Notes: a model not told the origin generated them from the sequence alone. A stretch of 8,043 bases of DNA from an uncultured Pirellula sp. (GCA_903837255.1 CAILTZ010000780.1:1-8043); one strand, 5' to 3'. Shown: positions 1-7,396, numbered from the stretch's first letter. A program made the numbers and translations.

Positions 1-459
1 GACGCTCTTCCAAAAAAAGAACTTATCGGAGACTTCATGAAGCCTTGTGGCAACCTTCATGAACTTCTCGTACCCGTCGGGCACGCTCAGCAAGGCGGAG
101 AATTTCTCCAGGTTCTTTCGCATCTGCTCCGCGTCGGGGACCAAGTCCAGTGCGACGGCGGTATCGAAGAAGCATCTCCACTGGGGATCGAGTAGGATCA
201 GCTCCAAATAGTCCTCTATCTTGCGATTCGATTCAGCGAAAATTCGCTTCAGAACCGAGGGCATTGTCAGGATCGTCGGCCCCATGTCAAAACGATACCC
301 GTCCTGGACATGCACTGCGGCCTTCCCGCCAAACCATGGGTTTTTGTCGAACAAAGTGACTTGGTGACCCCGAGCCGCCAGGGTGCAAGCGGCGGCCAGT
401 CCTGCCAGTCCCCCGCCGATGACCCCGACCCTGAGGCTAGATTTCGAGCGTTCAATCAT
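1..459 (-). CDS. crtP: CrtP-like C30 carotenoid oxygenase/desaturase (FAD amine oxidase family), N-terminal part, cut by window edge
   Basis: The visible 153 residues are the N-terminal FAD-binding part of a phytoene-desaturase-family flavoprotein. A Rossmann dinucleotide motif GGGLAG lies at residues 15-20, D38 follows the second strand (VTLFDK), GGKA is at 44-47, and the family signature FDMGPTILTMP is at 57-67. The later QWRCFF (93-98) followed by an acidic, leucine-rich stretch resembles, from memory, staphylococcal CrtP (4,4'-diaponeurosporene oxygenase; GGGLGG, FDLGPSILTMP, QWRSFF) more than CrtI. CrtN, the desaturase of the same pathway, is the main alternative. Known CrtP converts a terminal methyl group of a C30 carotene to an aldehyde at the membrane. 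The start is the ATG at 459, 11 bp after the stop of the aldehyde dehydrogenase gene, with only a weak purine-rich stretch (GAAGAAG) before it; translational coupling is likely. The substrate-binding and C-terminal parts lie outside the window, so CrtP versus CrtN is not settled. Confidence 0.85.
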   Translation of the reverse strand, partial: MIERSKSSLRVGVIGGGLAGLAAACTLAARGHQVTLFDKNPWFGGKAAVHVQDGYRFDMGPTILTMPSVLKRIFAESNRKIEDYLELILLDPQWRCFFDTAVALDLVPDAEQMRKNLEKFSALLSVPDGYEKFMKVATRLHEVSDKFFFWKSV

Positions 460-470
460 TATGTCTTCTT

Positions 471-1970
471 CTAGTTCGGGTTTCTGCGTATTGCTCCAAA
501 GATCTGTTTCAAGCCGTCCAGCCTCAGCTTCCAATCCTTGCCGTGTCGGAATTGTAGCAAACCGTCTAGCAGTTGTTCATCCTTAGGGTGCGGTAAATCG
601 CTATGGGGTAGCCATTTTCCTTTCTTCGTTGAAATTACTTGTGGAATCGTCATTTCCAGCAAACCCTCTTCCCCGCGAGTCACGCCGTAGCCGCTCTCTC
701 CCCGGCCGCCAAAGGGAAGCCTTGGGTCGGCCGTCGGGACAACAAAATCGTTAAGCAAAATGGACCCTGCCTGAATTCGCGGCGCGAGCATTGCCGCTTG
801 GCTCTCCGAACCAAAAACACTCGCGCAAAGACCGTAGCGGCACTGTCGGTTGTATTCAATGGCTTGGTCGATGTCCCTAACCGGCACAACCGTCAGCAGC
901 GGAGCAAAGACATCCAAACCATAGAGTTCCATGTTGGGGGTAACACCGCTTAGCACGATTTGGCCGGTAGCCAACCAATTGCTTTGGCCAGTCGGATAGC
1001 TCAAGGTTCGATGGGATTGCGGGTCGCAGTGCCAGTCTGTGAGCATCGTTGCTCCATGGGCCAATGCCTTTTGTACCAACGGTTGGATTTGATCGTAGGT
1101 CCCTGAAGAGATCCAGGAGCTCCATTGCGAACCGCTCGGTTGGTTGATTTTATCCTTGAGCATCGTATTGAATCGATCGAGCATCGTCTCGATCACGAAG
1201 ACGCGGCGAGGGGCGATGCAAGTCGCTCCGCCATTGAGCCTGAGACCGAACCGAAGAAGACTGGTGACACGCTCCAGGTCTGCACTTGGAAGAACAAACA
1301 CTGCATCCGAGCCGCTGAGCTCAAGGGTCGAGGAGCATAGGCTCGGGATCGACTGCTCGATGACTCGTCGACCGCTGCGGGAACTGCCGGTCATGACGAC
1401 GTGATCGACGCCAACTTCCATGGCCTGTTTACCCGCTTCGATCGAGCTCTCAAGCACCCAGATCAGGTCCGCAGGGATACCGCACTCGACACACATGCTT
1501 GCCAGCTGATGCGTAACGCTCTCACATCCAGGGGCTGGTTTGATGACTACAGCATTTCCGGCAACCAGTGCATGTAGCAATTGAGAACCGGTCAGAAAGA
1601 TCGGATAGTTCCACGTCCCGAGAATCAGCACAACACCGCGTGGGACTCGCTCGATTCGAGAGCTTTGCGAACCCAGCCACATCGGGGTCGAAAAGCGAGA
1701 AGTTTTCCGAGCTTGCAAGACTCTTGCGGCGTTGCTGCTCAACCATTTGCCGGTCTCAGCCAGCGGCAGGAGCTCCGAAGTGATCGTTTCGAGATAGCCG
1801 CTGCGAGTAGGATAAAGAATCCCCTCGGAGAGCCTGCGACGCTGCTCGACCACCAAGCCTGCAAAGCGAGCGATCCGATTGGATCGATCCTTGACCCGGA
1901 CCGCTTGCCAGTGTGATTGAGCTAGCCTCGCCTGCGCGATGGCTCTTGAAATCTCAGCGGTCTGTTCCAT
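471..1970 (-). CDS. Aldehyde dehydrogenase, probable carotenoid-aldehyde (diapocarotenal) dehydrogenase
   Basis: A 499-residue NAD(P)-dependent aldehyde dehydrogenase, full length for the family. Visible motifs in order: GTWNYP at 118-123 with the oxyanion asparagine N121, the cofactor-binding lysine K144 (IKPAPG), a TGS..SG turn at 194-200, the general-base glutamate E217 in LELSG, the catalytic cysteine C251 in GGATCIAP, and PFGGRGESGYG at 419-429. The normally conserved glutamate of the E-x-F-G-P motif is aspartate here (LDVFAP, D353). A basic tail of about 50 residues follows the core. The gene ends 11 bp before the CrtP-like gene, so the natural reading is oxidation of the terminal aldehyde made by CrtP to a carboxylic acid, as AldH/CrtNc does in C30 pathways. 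The family is certain; the substrate is inferred from context. The start is the ATG at 1970; no strong Shine-Dalgarno sequence precedes it (AAAGGG about 16 bases upstream). The gene may share a transcript with the propeller gene 61 bp upstream. Confidence 0.9.
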   Translation of the reverse strand: MEQTAEISRAIAQARLAQSHWQAVRVKDRSNRIARFAGLVVEQRRRLSEGILYPTRSGYLETITSELLPLAETGKWLSSNAARVLQARKTSRFSTPMWLGSQSSRIERVPRGVVLILGTWNYPIFLTGSQLLHALVAGNAVVIKPAPGCESVTHQLASMCVECGIPADLIWVLESSIEAGKQAMEVGVDHVVMTGSSRSGRRVIEQSIPSLCSSTLELSGSDAVFVLPSADLERVTSLLRFGLRLNGGATCIAPRRVFVIETMLDRFNTMLKDKINQPSGSQWSSWISSGTYDQIQPLVQKALAHGATMLTDWHCDPQSHRTLSYPTGQSNWLATGQIVLSGVTPNMELYGLDVFAPLLTVVPVRDIDQAIEYNRQCRYGLCASVFGSESQAAMLAPRIQAGSILLNDFVVPTADPRLPFGGRGESGYGVTRGEEGLLEMTIPQVISTKKGKWLPHSDLPHPKDEQLLDGLLQFRHGKDWKLRLDGLKQIFGAIRRNPN

Positions 1971-2031
1971 GTAGTTCGGAGCAACCCTTTTTTGTTTGTC
2001 TCTTACGAGCGACTCTGGATCGCGAAGTCGT

Positions 2032-3282
2032 TTAATTCGATGCCTTCGAGATTTTCATCAAGTGCTCATCGGTCCGCAGAAGCATCGAATCCTTCAAAAA
2101 TGCGGGCGTTGCAAACGTACGGCCTGTGACCTGATTCTTTCCCGCAACAGAAAACTCCTTGGATGGCTTGACCCACGTCGCCATGCCATCCTCGTTCAAA
2201 AATAGAACGTGCTCGTTGACATAGACCGGAGATGCAGAGTAGTTGCCGCCGAGTCGTTCCATCCAATGCCGCGAGCCGGTTTTGGCATCGATGCACGAAG
2301 CCACACCATTGTCGGAAACAAAGTACAGTTCGGATCCGATCAAGAGGGGAGTTGGAGTACTCGGTGCACCTCGAGCCGAACGCCAAACAATGTTGGATTG
2401 CGTGACATCGCCTTGGCCCCCCAGCCGCACGGCCATGAGCTCGGGGTTATCGTAATCGTGATTGTAAATGACCATGTCCTCGATCAAGATCGGTTCGGGG
2501 ACGACCGACCAGCCCGGTGCGAGGACTTTCCAAAGCTCTTTGCCATCTTGAAGATCGTAGGCGGCCAAGTGGTCTGGTCCCGGAGCCAAGACCTGGGCTC
2601 TGCCCTCGACCGTCGCGACCGCTGCGGTCCCAAAGGAATGAGAAATCCTAGCCGCAACACTTCGAGGGGTCTTCCAGGCTACTTTACCGGTCGAGGCATC
2701 CAAGGCGCAGACAAACGGGTTGGTGCTCCCGTCGCAAATGATCGCAAGCTTGTTGTCTCGCAAGACCGGTGAGCCACCACTGCCGTGCATCGGTGGATAG
2801 ACAAGTTCTTCACATAGCCACAGGATCTGCCCATCTGCAGGTCGAAGCTTGGCGGTCCCAAGCGTTCCAAAGTGAACATAGACCGCATCATCTCCAGCGA
2901 TAGGCGTGGGACTCGCATGACTGTTCTTGGCATGAATCGACGGAGCTTTTTCAACCGACTTAACCTCGACATCCCAAAGGGTCTTGCCCGTCGCTCCATC
3001 CAAAGCCATCGCTCTTAGCGATAAGCCTTGGCCCTTGGGCACCGCAGTGGTCAAGTAAACCACGCCCCGATGCACCGATGGCGAAGACCATCCCAGACCT
3101 GCAATCGGGACCTTCCACTCGATGTTCTCGGTATCCGACCATTCCATGGGTGGGTGGTGCGCTTGGGCATGGGCTCCGGCAGGACCTCTGAATTGATGCC
3201 AATCACCTGCCGATTCTTCGACAGGATTATCCAAGCAGGCCACGGCAAGACAAACCGACCATCCAAGCAGCAATTGCAGCAT
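2032..3282 (-). CDS. Secreted PQQ-like (BamB-type) beta-propeller protein
   Basis: About 416 residues forming a quinoprotein-like beta-propeller. Four repeats of the A-x-D-xx-TGK-x-x-W type are visible at about residues 93-103, 193-203, 241-251 and 330-340. The N-terminal QFRGP (30-34) and the following WKVPI and GWSSPS motifs are typical of a family very abundant in planctomycetes and often annotated as PQQ-binding-like or BamB-like. No catalytic PQQ-dehydrogenase residues are apparent, so a scaffold or binding role outside the cytoplasm is likelier than enzymatic activity; the exact role is unknown. I chose the ATG at 3282: it directly precedes a hydrophobic segment (LQLLLGWSVCLAVAC) that looks like a signal peptide, and AGGG lies 8 bases upstream. 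The longer frame opens only with a TTG at 3360 and would bury the signal peptide. C16 could be lipidated (AVAC), but the n-region has no lysine or arginine, so the sorting is uncertain. Confidence 0.85.
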   Translation of the reverse strand: MLQLLLGWSVCLAVACLDNPVEESAGDWHQFRGPAGAHAQAHHPPMEWSDTENIEWKVPIAGLGWSSPSVHRGVVYLTTAVPKGQGLSLRAMALDGATGKTLWDVEVKSVEKAPSIHAKNSHASPTPIAGDDAVYVHFGTLGTAKLRPADGQILWLCEELVYPPMHGSGGSPVLRDNKLAIICDGSTNPFVCALDASTGKVAWKTPRSVAARISHSFGTAAVATVEGRAQVLAPGPDHLAAYDLQDGKELWKVLAPGWSVVPEPILIEDMVIYNHDYDNPELMAVRLGGQGDVTQSNIVWRSARGAPSTPTPLLIGSELYFVSDNGVASCIDAKTGSRHWMERLGGNYSASPVYVNEHVLFLNEDGMATWVKPSKEFSVAGKNQVTGRTFATPAFLKDSMLLRTDEHLMKISKASN

Positions 3283-3290
3283 AAAACAGA

Positions 3291-3296
3291 CCCTAT
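3291..3296 (-). promoter_or_regulatory. Ribosome binding site deciding the start of the propeller gene
   Basis: On the minus strand ATAGGG is followed by 8 bases and then the ATG at 3282. This is the best Shine-Dalgarno-like match near the 5' end of the frame and supports the ATG over the upstream TTG at 3360. Confidence 0.5.
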
Positions 3297-3341
3297 CGCA
3301 TTTTATTCCATCCGGCCAGAGAAATCGATTCTCAAACCGAT

Positions 3342-3370
3342 AAGGTATTTTGGGGCCCAATGCGTGTCAA
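3342..3370 (-). promoter_or_regulatory. Candidate sigma70-type promoter for the propeller-aldH-crtP unit
   Basis: On the minus strand a perfect -35 hexamer TTGACA (3370-3365) is followed by a 17-bp spacer and TACCTT (3347-3342), which matches 3 of 6 positions of TATAAT. Transcription would start near 3335 and leave a leader of about 53 bases before the ATG at 3282. The -35 match and ideal spacing are seen in the sequence; activity is inferred, and planctomycete promoters are poorly characterised. Confidence 0.4.
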
Positions 3371-3464
3371 CGATACAAGACGGCGGTTGCGAAAGATCCT
3401 TGTGCCTCGATGCCAGGCATTCCCCCGGCCAAGGCTCGATGGCTAATAGGCGATTTCTACGCGA

Positions 3465-6400
3465 CTACTGCGCGGAATTTTGCTTGAACAACCCCGTGAG
3501 CGACCAATCCTTGGGCATCGACTTGATATGCAATTCTCTGGTCGGATACGACATTTCGATCTGCTCTTGGGCAAACCGCAGGTGGATCGCTGTGAGCAGA
3601 TCGTGCCGGGTCGGCAATCGCAACTCCAGGCTCGCAAGGAACAGTCGAACTTTCAACTGCAACGTGCTGTCTCCGATGATTTCAAAAAAAGCAGTCGGTT
3701 CAGGATCCTTAAGCACATTCGGGTGATTCAGGCAGATCTCGCGAAGGATTTGGCAAGCTCTCGTCGTATCGGTTCCGTAAGCCACACCGACGTCGATGAT
3801 CATACGGTTGGTCGCATCGCTGAGGGTCCAATTCAGCAATCGACCGGTAACAAGGTCCTTGTTGGGAATCACCAGTTCCTGTTGGTCGAAATTCATGACC
3901 GTCGTGGCGCGCATCCGGATCTTGGAAACCGTTCCGGTGGTATCCCCCACGGTAATGACATCCCCGACCCTGACGGGTTGTTCAAAGAGCAGGATCAACC
4001 CCGAGACGAAATTGGCAAAGATCTCTTGGAGACCGAACCCCAAGCCCACCCCCAGGGCCGCCACGAGCCACTGGATACTAGCCCATCGGACACCAAGGCT
4101 ATTGAAGGTCATCGCGATACCGAGCATCAAAATCGTATAGCGAGAGATCGAGGTGATCGCGTAGCGGACTGCGTTCTCAAGGGGCAGGTGCTGGAGCAGC
4201 GCGATCTCGAGCAAACCCGGTAGATTCTTCGCTGCGACAATCGTCATGATCGCAGCAGGGATCGCCAAGAGCAGGTTTGCCAGGGTCACTGGCAATTTCT
4301 CCTCGGGTGTCGCCCCCATGACCGTCCAAAGCTTGATCGAATCGAGCGCTCCGACCGCCGGCAAAACCGACGACCATATGAACGCAATCGCCGCGATTGC
4401 CGCGAACACCAAGGTGCTCGAGACCAACCGCATGGTCTGCGCATTGATTTGAGAAAGATCGGTTAGATTCGGTGGACTGATGGCGGTGGCCGAAAGGATC
4501 GACGTCGTCGTGTCGGTATCCCTGCGACGCGCTTCCTCGAGCCGCTGTCGAGCTTGCTGCAGAATCAACGTCCGCTTTCGGAGCAACAGCCATCGACAGA
4601 TGATGCAATACAGTAGCAGCAATCCGATCAAAGTCATGAAACTCGTGTGCTGGTGCATCGCCAATCGTGTAGAGGTGTAATGATACCCCATGAGACTCAT
4701 GCCGATAAGAATAATCGGCGCTGTGCACAGTCCCGTGTACCAAATAAATCGGAGTCGATCGGTCCAGCCCCCCGCGTTAGCTTGCAGATACTCGCGAAGT
4801 ACTCCATAGCGAGGATGAAGCGTGTTGATCAAGAATACCGAACACATAAACAAAAGGGCGCCGAAGAGGACCCGCCCTAAAGCGTCTTCGGCTCGAAGTT
4901 CAATATCGTTGACAACGATGGCATACAATCCCACACAGGGAATCGCCAGATCGATAAACCAACGCAGTTGGCCCCGTAGAACCGAGGTCGAATGATTCGA
5001 CCACTGGAAATGGTTCTCGGCAAGACCACCCGATCTAGCGATTTGTCGCAAAACCTCCAAAGGGAAAAAGTATCTGGCGCTGACCAAAAGCCCCCAACCC
5101 ACGGACGAAACAAACTGCTGGTCTTCAGCGATCACTATCAGCCGCCATCCGAGCAGCAGATGGACAATCGCCAATGGGGCGGCCAGCAGCAAGCACAAAA
5201 CGATCGTCTGAAACGTTGGCATAAAGGAGGTGGACGTCGATTTACTCGCAAGCACTCCGGCCTTGGCCACCTGCTGCCGCATCCGTTTCGTATAAGCTGC
5301 CAGCAACAACACAGAAAGCGCTGTGGCAATGTAACCCCAAGGATGGTTTCTGAGATCGTCCAAAACCTTCACGGGGATCTGTCTCCATTTGGACAAATCA
5401 AAAAATCTTTTGGTCTGATCGCCCACGGACTTCCAATCCGCAAGGCTAAATGGGTCGGTCGATCGAATCCATAAGATGTGCTCGTCGATGAACTTACGAT
5501 ATTTCGTCACATGCTCGATGAGCGATTGGTAAACGACCGCAAGATTGAACAATGTCTCGGCGGCATTGTTTGCGTCGAGCCGGAATTCATCGACAATCCT
5601 TTGCTCGGTCGCCGACAACAACGTCTTCTTCTGATCTTCGGAAAGCGTGTCGATATCCGACGCAAACGCCTCGTACTCGGCCGCAGTAGTCGTCTGACTC
5701 TCGCCGTCTTCATACGTTCTCTTTAAATCATCCAATGCCAAAATCCTGGATTGAAGAACGATGATCTTCGATTGGCAATCCTCCAGCTCTCGATTCAACT
5801 GATCGATCTTGGGCAGATCCTCGCGCTGCCTCTTGAGGACGTTCGCCACTAGACTCTTCATCCTCGAAAGATTCAAACTCGATTGACTTGATTCCGTCGC
5901 ATTGGTGGTATTGCCCAAGCGTTCGACCATCGTCCGATATCGCTCGCTCAGATACCTTAGACGGTTTCTCGCGTCCTCGAGCCGTGAGCGATTGAGGGCT
6001 TGCTCACTGATGAGTTGTCGCCAAGAGACAATCTGCGTTTGCAAATCGGAAAACTCTTTGGGGTCTTTTGTTTTTTCAGATATTCCTAAATGCCTTCTGA
6101 GGCGTTCAAGCAATTCCGAATACTTTCCAATCTGGGTTTCTCGGCGTTTTCCAAGCTCCTCGGCGATCTCCTTGAGTTGAGCTTGATAGAACTTTTCCTC
6201 GGCTAAATACAGCTCCTTGCGGAGCGGCAGCAATTCGTTCTCGCCTTCGTAAGTCCGCTGCTCGAGTTCGACACGACGCAGATGCGCGCCGGTCGTGGCC
6301 AATTTGGCGCGTATGAGCAACTGGTTGGCCTCGCGGACTTTCGGATCTGTCCCTTCAGGAACCGCCGCAACGAGCTCCTCGTTGTGCTTGGTGATCGCTG

Positions 6401-7097
6401 CCTTGTCGTCGTTGATGAAACGAGGAAGCTCTTTCTTCCTGGCTTCCCGAGCAGCGATCTTGGTGTCTGTGTCGGTGCGATTTTTCGCCGCGGCTTGCAC
6501 CATGGCGCTGGCGTCAATCTGCAGCGATTGGAGCTTCTCAAGACTCGACCAACTCAGCGAACCATCGAAATACAATGACTTAAAATCCGGCTTTTCCTTG
6601 CGACGCTTCGCCTCCGATGTCGAACTCGGGGCCGCATCCAATGCAGCCTGATAGTCCTTGATCGCCTTTTCTTCCTCGATCCGCTTCTTGGTCTCAGCCA
6701 GCACAGCCTCGTAAGTCGCAGTGAGAGTTTGCTTGAGATTGGCATCCAAGTCCGTGGCAGACTGAAGTTGCTGCAACTGTGCTGCGACGGCCTCGACGGA
6801 GATAGCCGATGAGTCTGGATTCGTCGAATTCGCACTTGCCGAGTCGCTCGCTTGAGCTTCCTTGCCAAGCGACTCTTTGCTTGCAGGGTCCTGGTTGCTC
6901 CCAGCTATCTGACGGCTAGCCATCAATGCACGAACGGTATTGCGTCGCCCAGACGACCCGGCACTGTCTGCAGAACGACCCTCGGATTGCGAACCACTCG
7001 GAGCTTGAATTTGACCAAAGGCCATCCCCGGCAAAATGCACAGCCCAAGGGTAGTTCTCAGAAATCCACTTCGTACCAGCGCGGCTACTTTGATCAT
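3465..7097 (-). CDS. Large MscK/MscM-type mechanosensitive channel (MscS superfamily)
   Basis: About 1210 residues with the architecture of MscK/KefA and MscM/YjeP. A signal peptide (1-28, ending GMAFG) is followed by a polar Ser/Gln/Ala-rich linker to about residue 100, then a long helical, probably coiled-coil region to about residue 565 for the periplasm. About 11 membrane segments follow (near 587-603, 631-651, 663-680, 713-730, 741-759, 784-804, 818-838, 890-912, 936-956, 984-1002, 1006-1038). The last is the pore helix, with GVGLGFGLQEIFANFVSG starting at 1016, followed by the MscS beta domain (PVRVGD, then VIPNKDL at 1076-1082) and the cytoplasmic alpha/beta domain. Known members open on membrane tension and release solutes during osmotic downshock. 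I prefer the ATG at 7097 because it gives a clean signal peptide, although no Shine-Dalgarno sequence precedes it. An ATG at 7205 and a TTG at 7217 (AAGAGG four bases upstream) are in-frame alternatives that add 36 or 40 arginine-rich residues. Confidence 0.9.
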   Translation of the reverse strand: MIKVAALVRSGFLRTTLGLCILPGMAFGQIQAPSGSQSEGRSADSAGSSGRRNTVRALMASRQIAGSNQDPASKESLGKEAQASDSASANSTNPDSSAISVEAVAAQLQQLQSATDLDANLKQTLTATYEAVLAETKKRIEEEKAIKDYQAALDAAPSSTSEAKRRKEKPDFKSLYFDGSLSWSSLEKLQSLQIDASAMVQAAAKNRTDTDTKIAAREARKKELPRFINDDKAAITKHNEELVAAVPEGTDPKVREANQLLIRAKLATTGAHLRRVELEQRTYEGENELLPLRKELYLAEEKFYQAQLKEIAEELGKRRETQIGKYSELLERLRRHLGISEKTKDPKEFSDLQTQIVSWRQLISEQALNRSRLEDARNRLRYLSERYRTMVERLGNTTNATESSQSSLNLSRMKSLVANVLKRQREDLPKIDQLNRELEDCQSKIIVLQSRILALDDLKRTYEDGESQTTTAAEYEAFASDIDTLSEDQKKTLLSATEQRIVDEFRLDANNAAETLFNLAVVYQSLIEHVTKYRKFIDEHILWIRSTDPFSLADWKSVGDQTKRFFDLSKWRQIPVKVLDDLRNHPWGYIATALSVLLLAAYTKRMRQQVAKAGVLASKSTSTSFMPTFQTIVLCLLLAAPLAIVHLLLGWRLIVIAEDQQFVSSVGWGLLVSARYFFPLEVLRQIARSGGLAENHFQWSNHSTSVLRGQLRWFIDLAIPCVGLYAIVVNDIELRAEDALGRVLFGALLFMCSVFLINTLHPRYGVLREYLQANAGGWTDRLRFIWYTGLCTAPIILIGMSLMGYHYTSTRLAMHQHTSFMTLIGLLLLYCIICRWLLLRKRTLILQQARQRLEEARRRDTDTTTSILSATAISPPNLTDLSQINAQTMRLVSSTLVFAAIAAIAFIWSSVLPAVGALDSIKLWTVMGATPEEKLPVTLANLLLAIPAAIMTIVAAKNLPGLLEIALLQHLPLENAVRYAITSISRYTILMLGIAMTFNSLGVRWASIQWLVAALGVGLGFGLQEIFANFVSGLILLFEQPVRVGDVITVGDTTGTVSKIRMRATTVMNFDQQELVIPNKDLVTGRLLNWTLSDATNRMIIDVGVAYGTDTTRACQILREICLNHPNVLKDPEPTAFFEIIGDSTLQLKVRLFLASLELRLPTRHDLLTAIHLRFAQEQIEMSYPTRELHIKSMPKDWSLTGLFKQNSAQ

Positions 7098-7193
7098 AGG
7101 ACGCAATGTAGACAAACGGCCAAGCCTGCAACAAGACACGATTCGGCGGAGCGGGGACACATTTGCTAGCGTTCTGCCACCAAAAACAGGTGC

Positions 7194-7257
7194 CTTACGA
7201 ACCATCCCCCTACGCAAACATCCTCTTAAGCAACCATCCTCTTAGCCAGCAATCCTG
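7194..7257. repeat. Degenerate tandem array, four units of 16 bp
   Basis: On the plus strand four 16-bp units run head to tail: CTTACGAACCATCCCC, CTACGCAAACATCCTC, TTAAGCAACCATCCTC and TTAGCCAGCAATCCTG. The ATCC core recurs at 7204, 7220, 7236 and 7252, an exact 16-bp period. Units 2 and 3 are closest and unit 4 has diverged most. The array lies upstream of the preferred channel start (7097). Its function is unknown; it could be a multi-site protein-binding region or a decayed replication-slippage product. Confidence 0.7.
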
Positions 7258-7270
7258 GCCCCGAATCTAT

Positions 7271-7324
7271 TTGCAGAATGCTTTCTAATTGCCGAATGCT
7301 TTCTATTGCCCGAATGCTATAGAA
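7271..7324. repeat. Degenerate tandem array, three units of about 18 bp
   Basis: The heptamer GAATGCT occurs at 7276, 7294 and 7312, an exact 18-bp period, each preceded by TTGC and one or two bases. Units 1 and 2 continue as TTCTA; unit 3 instead reads ATAGAAT. A partial match (GAATCTAT, 7263-7270) may be a decayed fourth copy. The array lies 13 bp from the 16-bp array but has an unrelated unit. Unit 3 overlaps the candidate -10 element of the permease gene, which fits a role in regulating it, though this is inference. Confidence 0.7.
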
Positions 7325-7325
7325 T
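7315..7325 (+). promoter_or_regulatory. Candidate extended -10 promoter element for the permease gene
   Basis: TGC-TATAGA (7315-7323) fits an extended -10 pattern, and TAGAAT (7320-7325) is an overlapping 5-of-6 match to TATAAT. No good -35 hexamer lies 16-18 bp upstream. A start near 7330 would give a leader of about 79 bases. The element lies inside the third unit of the 18-bp array. Confidence 0.3.
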
Positions 7326-7396
7326 CCGCACTGGGTAACTTGCTAGACTCCCCCCCAGAATGGCCACCCAAAGTGAGGCGGCAATCCGACGCGGGC

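Larger units (their letters stand above)
3283..3464. other. Intergenic region between the channel and propeller genes
   Basis: This 182-bp gap contains the candidate promoter at 3342-3370 and a small inverted repeat (ATGCC-A-GGCAT, 3410-3420). There is no stem followed by a T-run on the minus strand, so I cannot point to a terminator for the channel gene. The promoter-like element suggests the propeller gene starts a separate transcript. Confidence 0.5.

Noticed and set aside
2010..2030. Stem CGACT/AGTCG between the propeller and ALDH genes as a possible terminator
   Set aside because: The stem is only 5 bp with an 11-base loop, and on the minus strand it is followed by an A-run rather than a T-run, so intrinsic termination is not supported.
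2209..2772. 187-codon plus-strand frame opposite the propeller gene
   Set aside because: It is antisense to clear beta-propeller repeats and has no features of its own.
3350..3362. Near-palindrome around GGGCCC inside the candidate promoter spacer
   Set aside because: Only the central six bases are truly palindromic; the flanks are offset by one base, so an operator cannot be claimed.
3403..3420. Short inverted repeats (TGCCT/AGGCA and ATGCC-A-GGCAT) after the channel gene
   Set aside because: They are only 5 bp long with no downstream T-run on the minus strand. They could be an operator half-site pair, but nothing else supports that.
3028..3726. 232-codon plus-strand frame spanning the propeller start and the channel 3' end
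   Set aside because: It crosses two real gene ends and the intergenic gap, has no Shine-Dalgarno sequence or recognisable domain, and is best read as a chance frame.
3480..4223. 247-codon open frame on the plus strand opposite the channel gene
   Set aside because: It is antisense to the conserved pore and beta domain of the MscS-type channel. Its translation is rich in Arg, Gln and Asp with no recognisable motif, and the minus-strand frame explains the sequence fully.
7098..7140. Possible promoter just upstream of the channel ATG (TTGCAG with TACATT)
   Set aside because: The spacer is 15 bp and the -10 would end only about 12 bases before the ATG, too close for a normal start.
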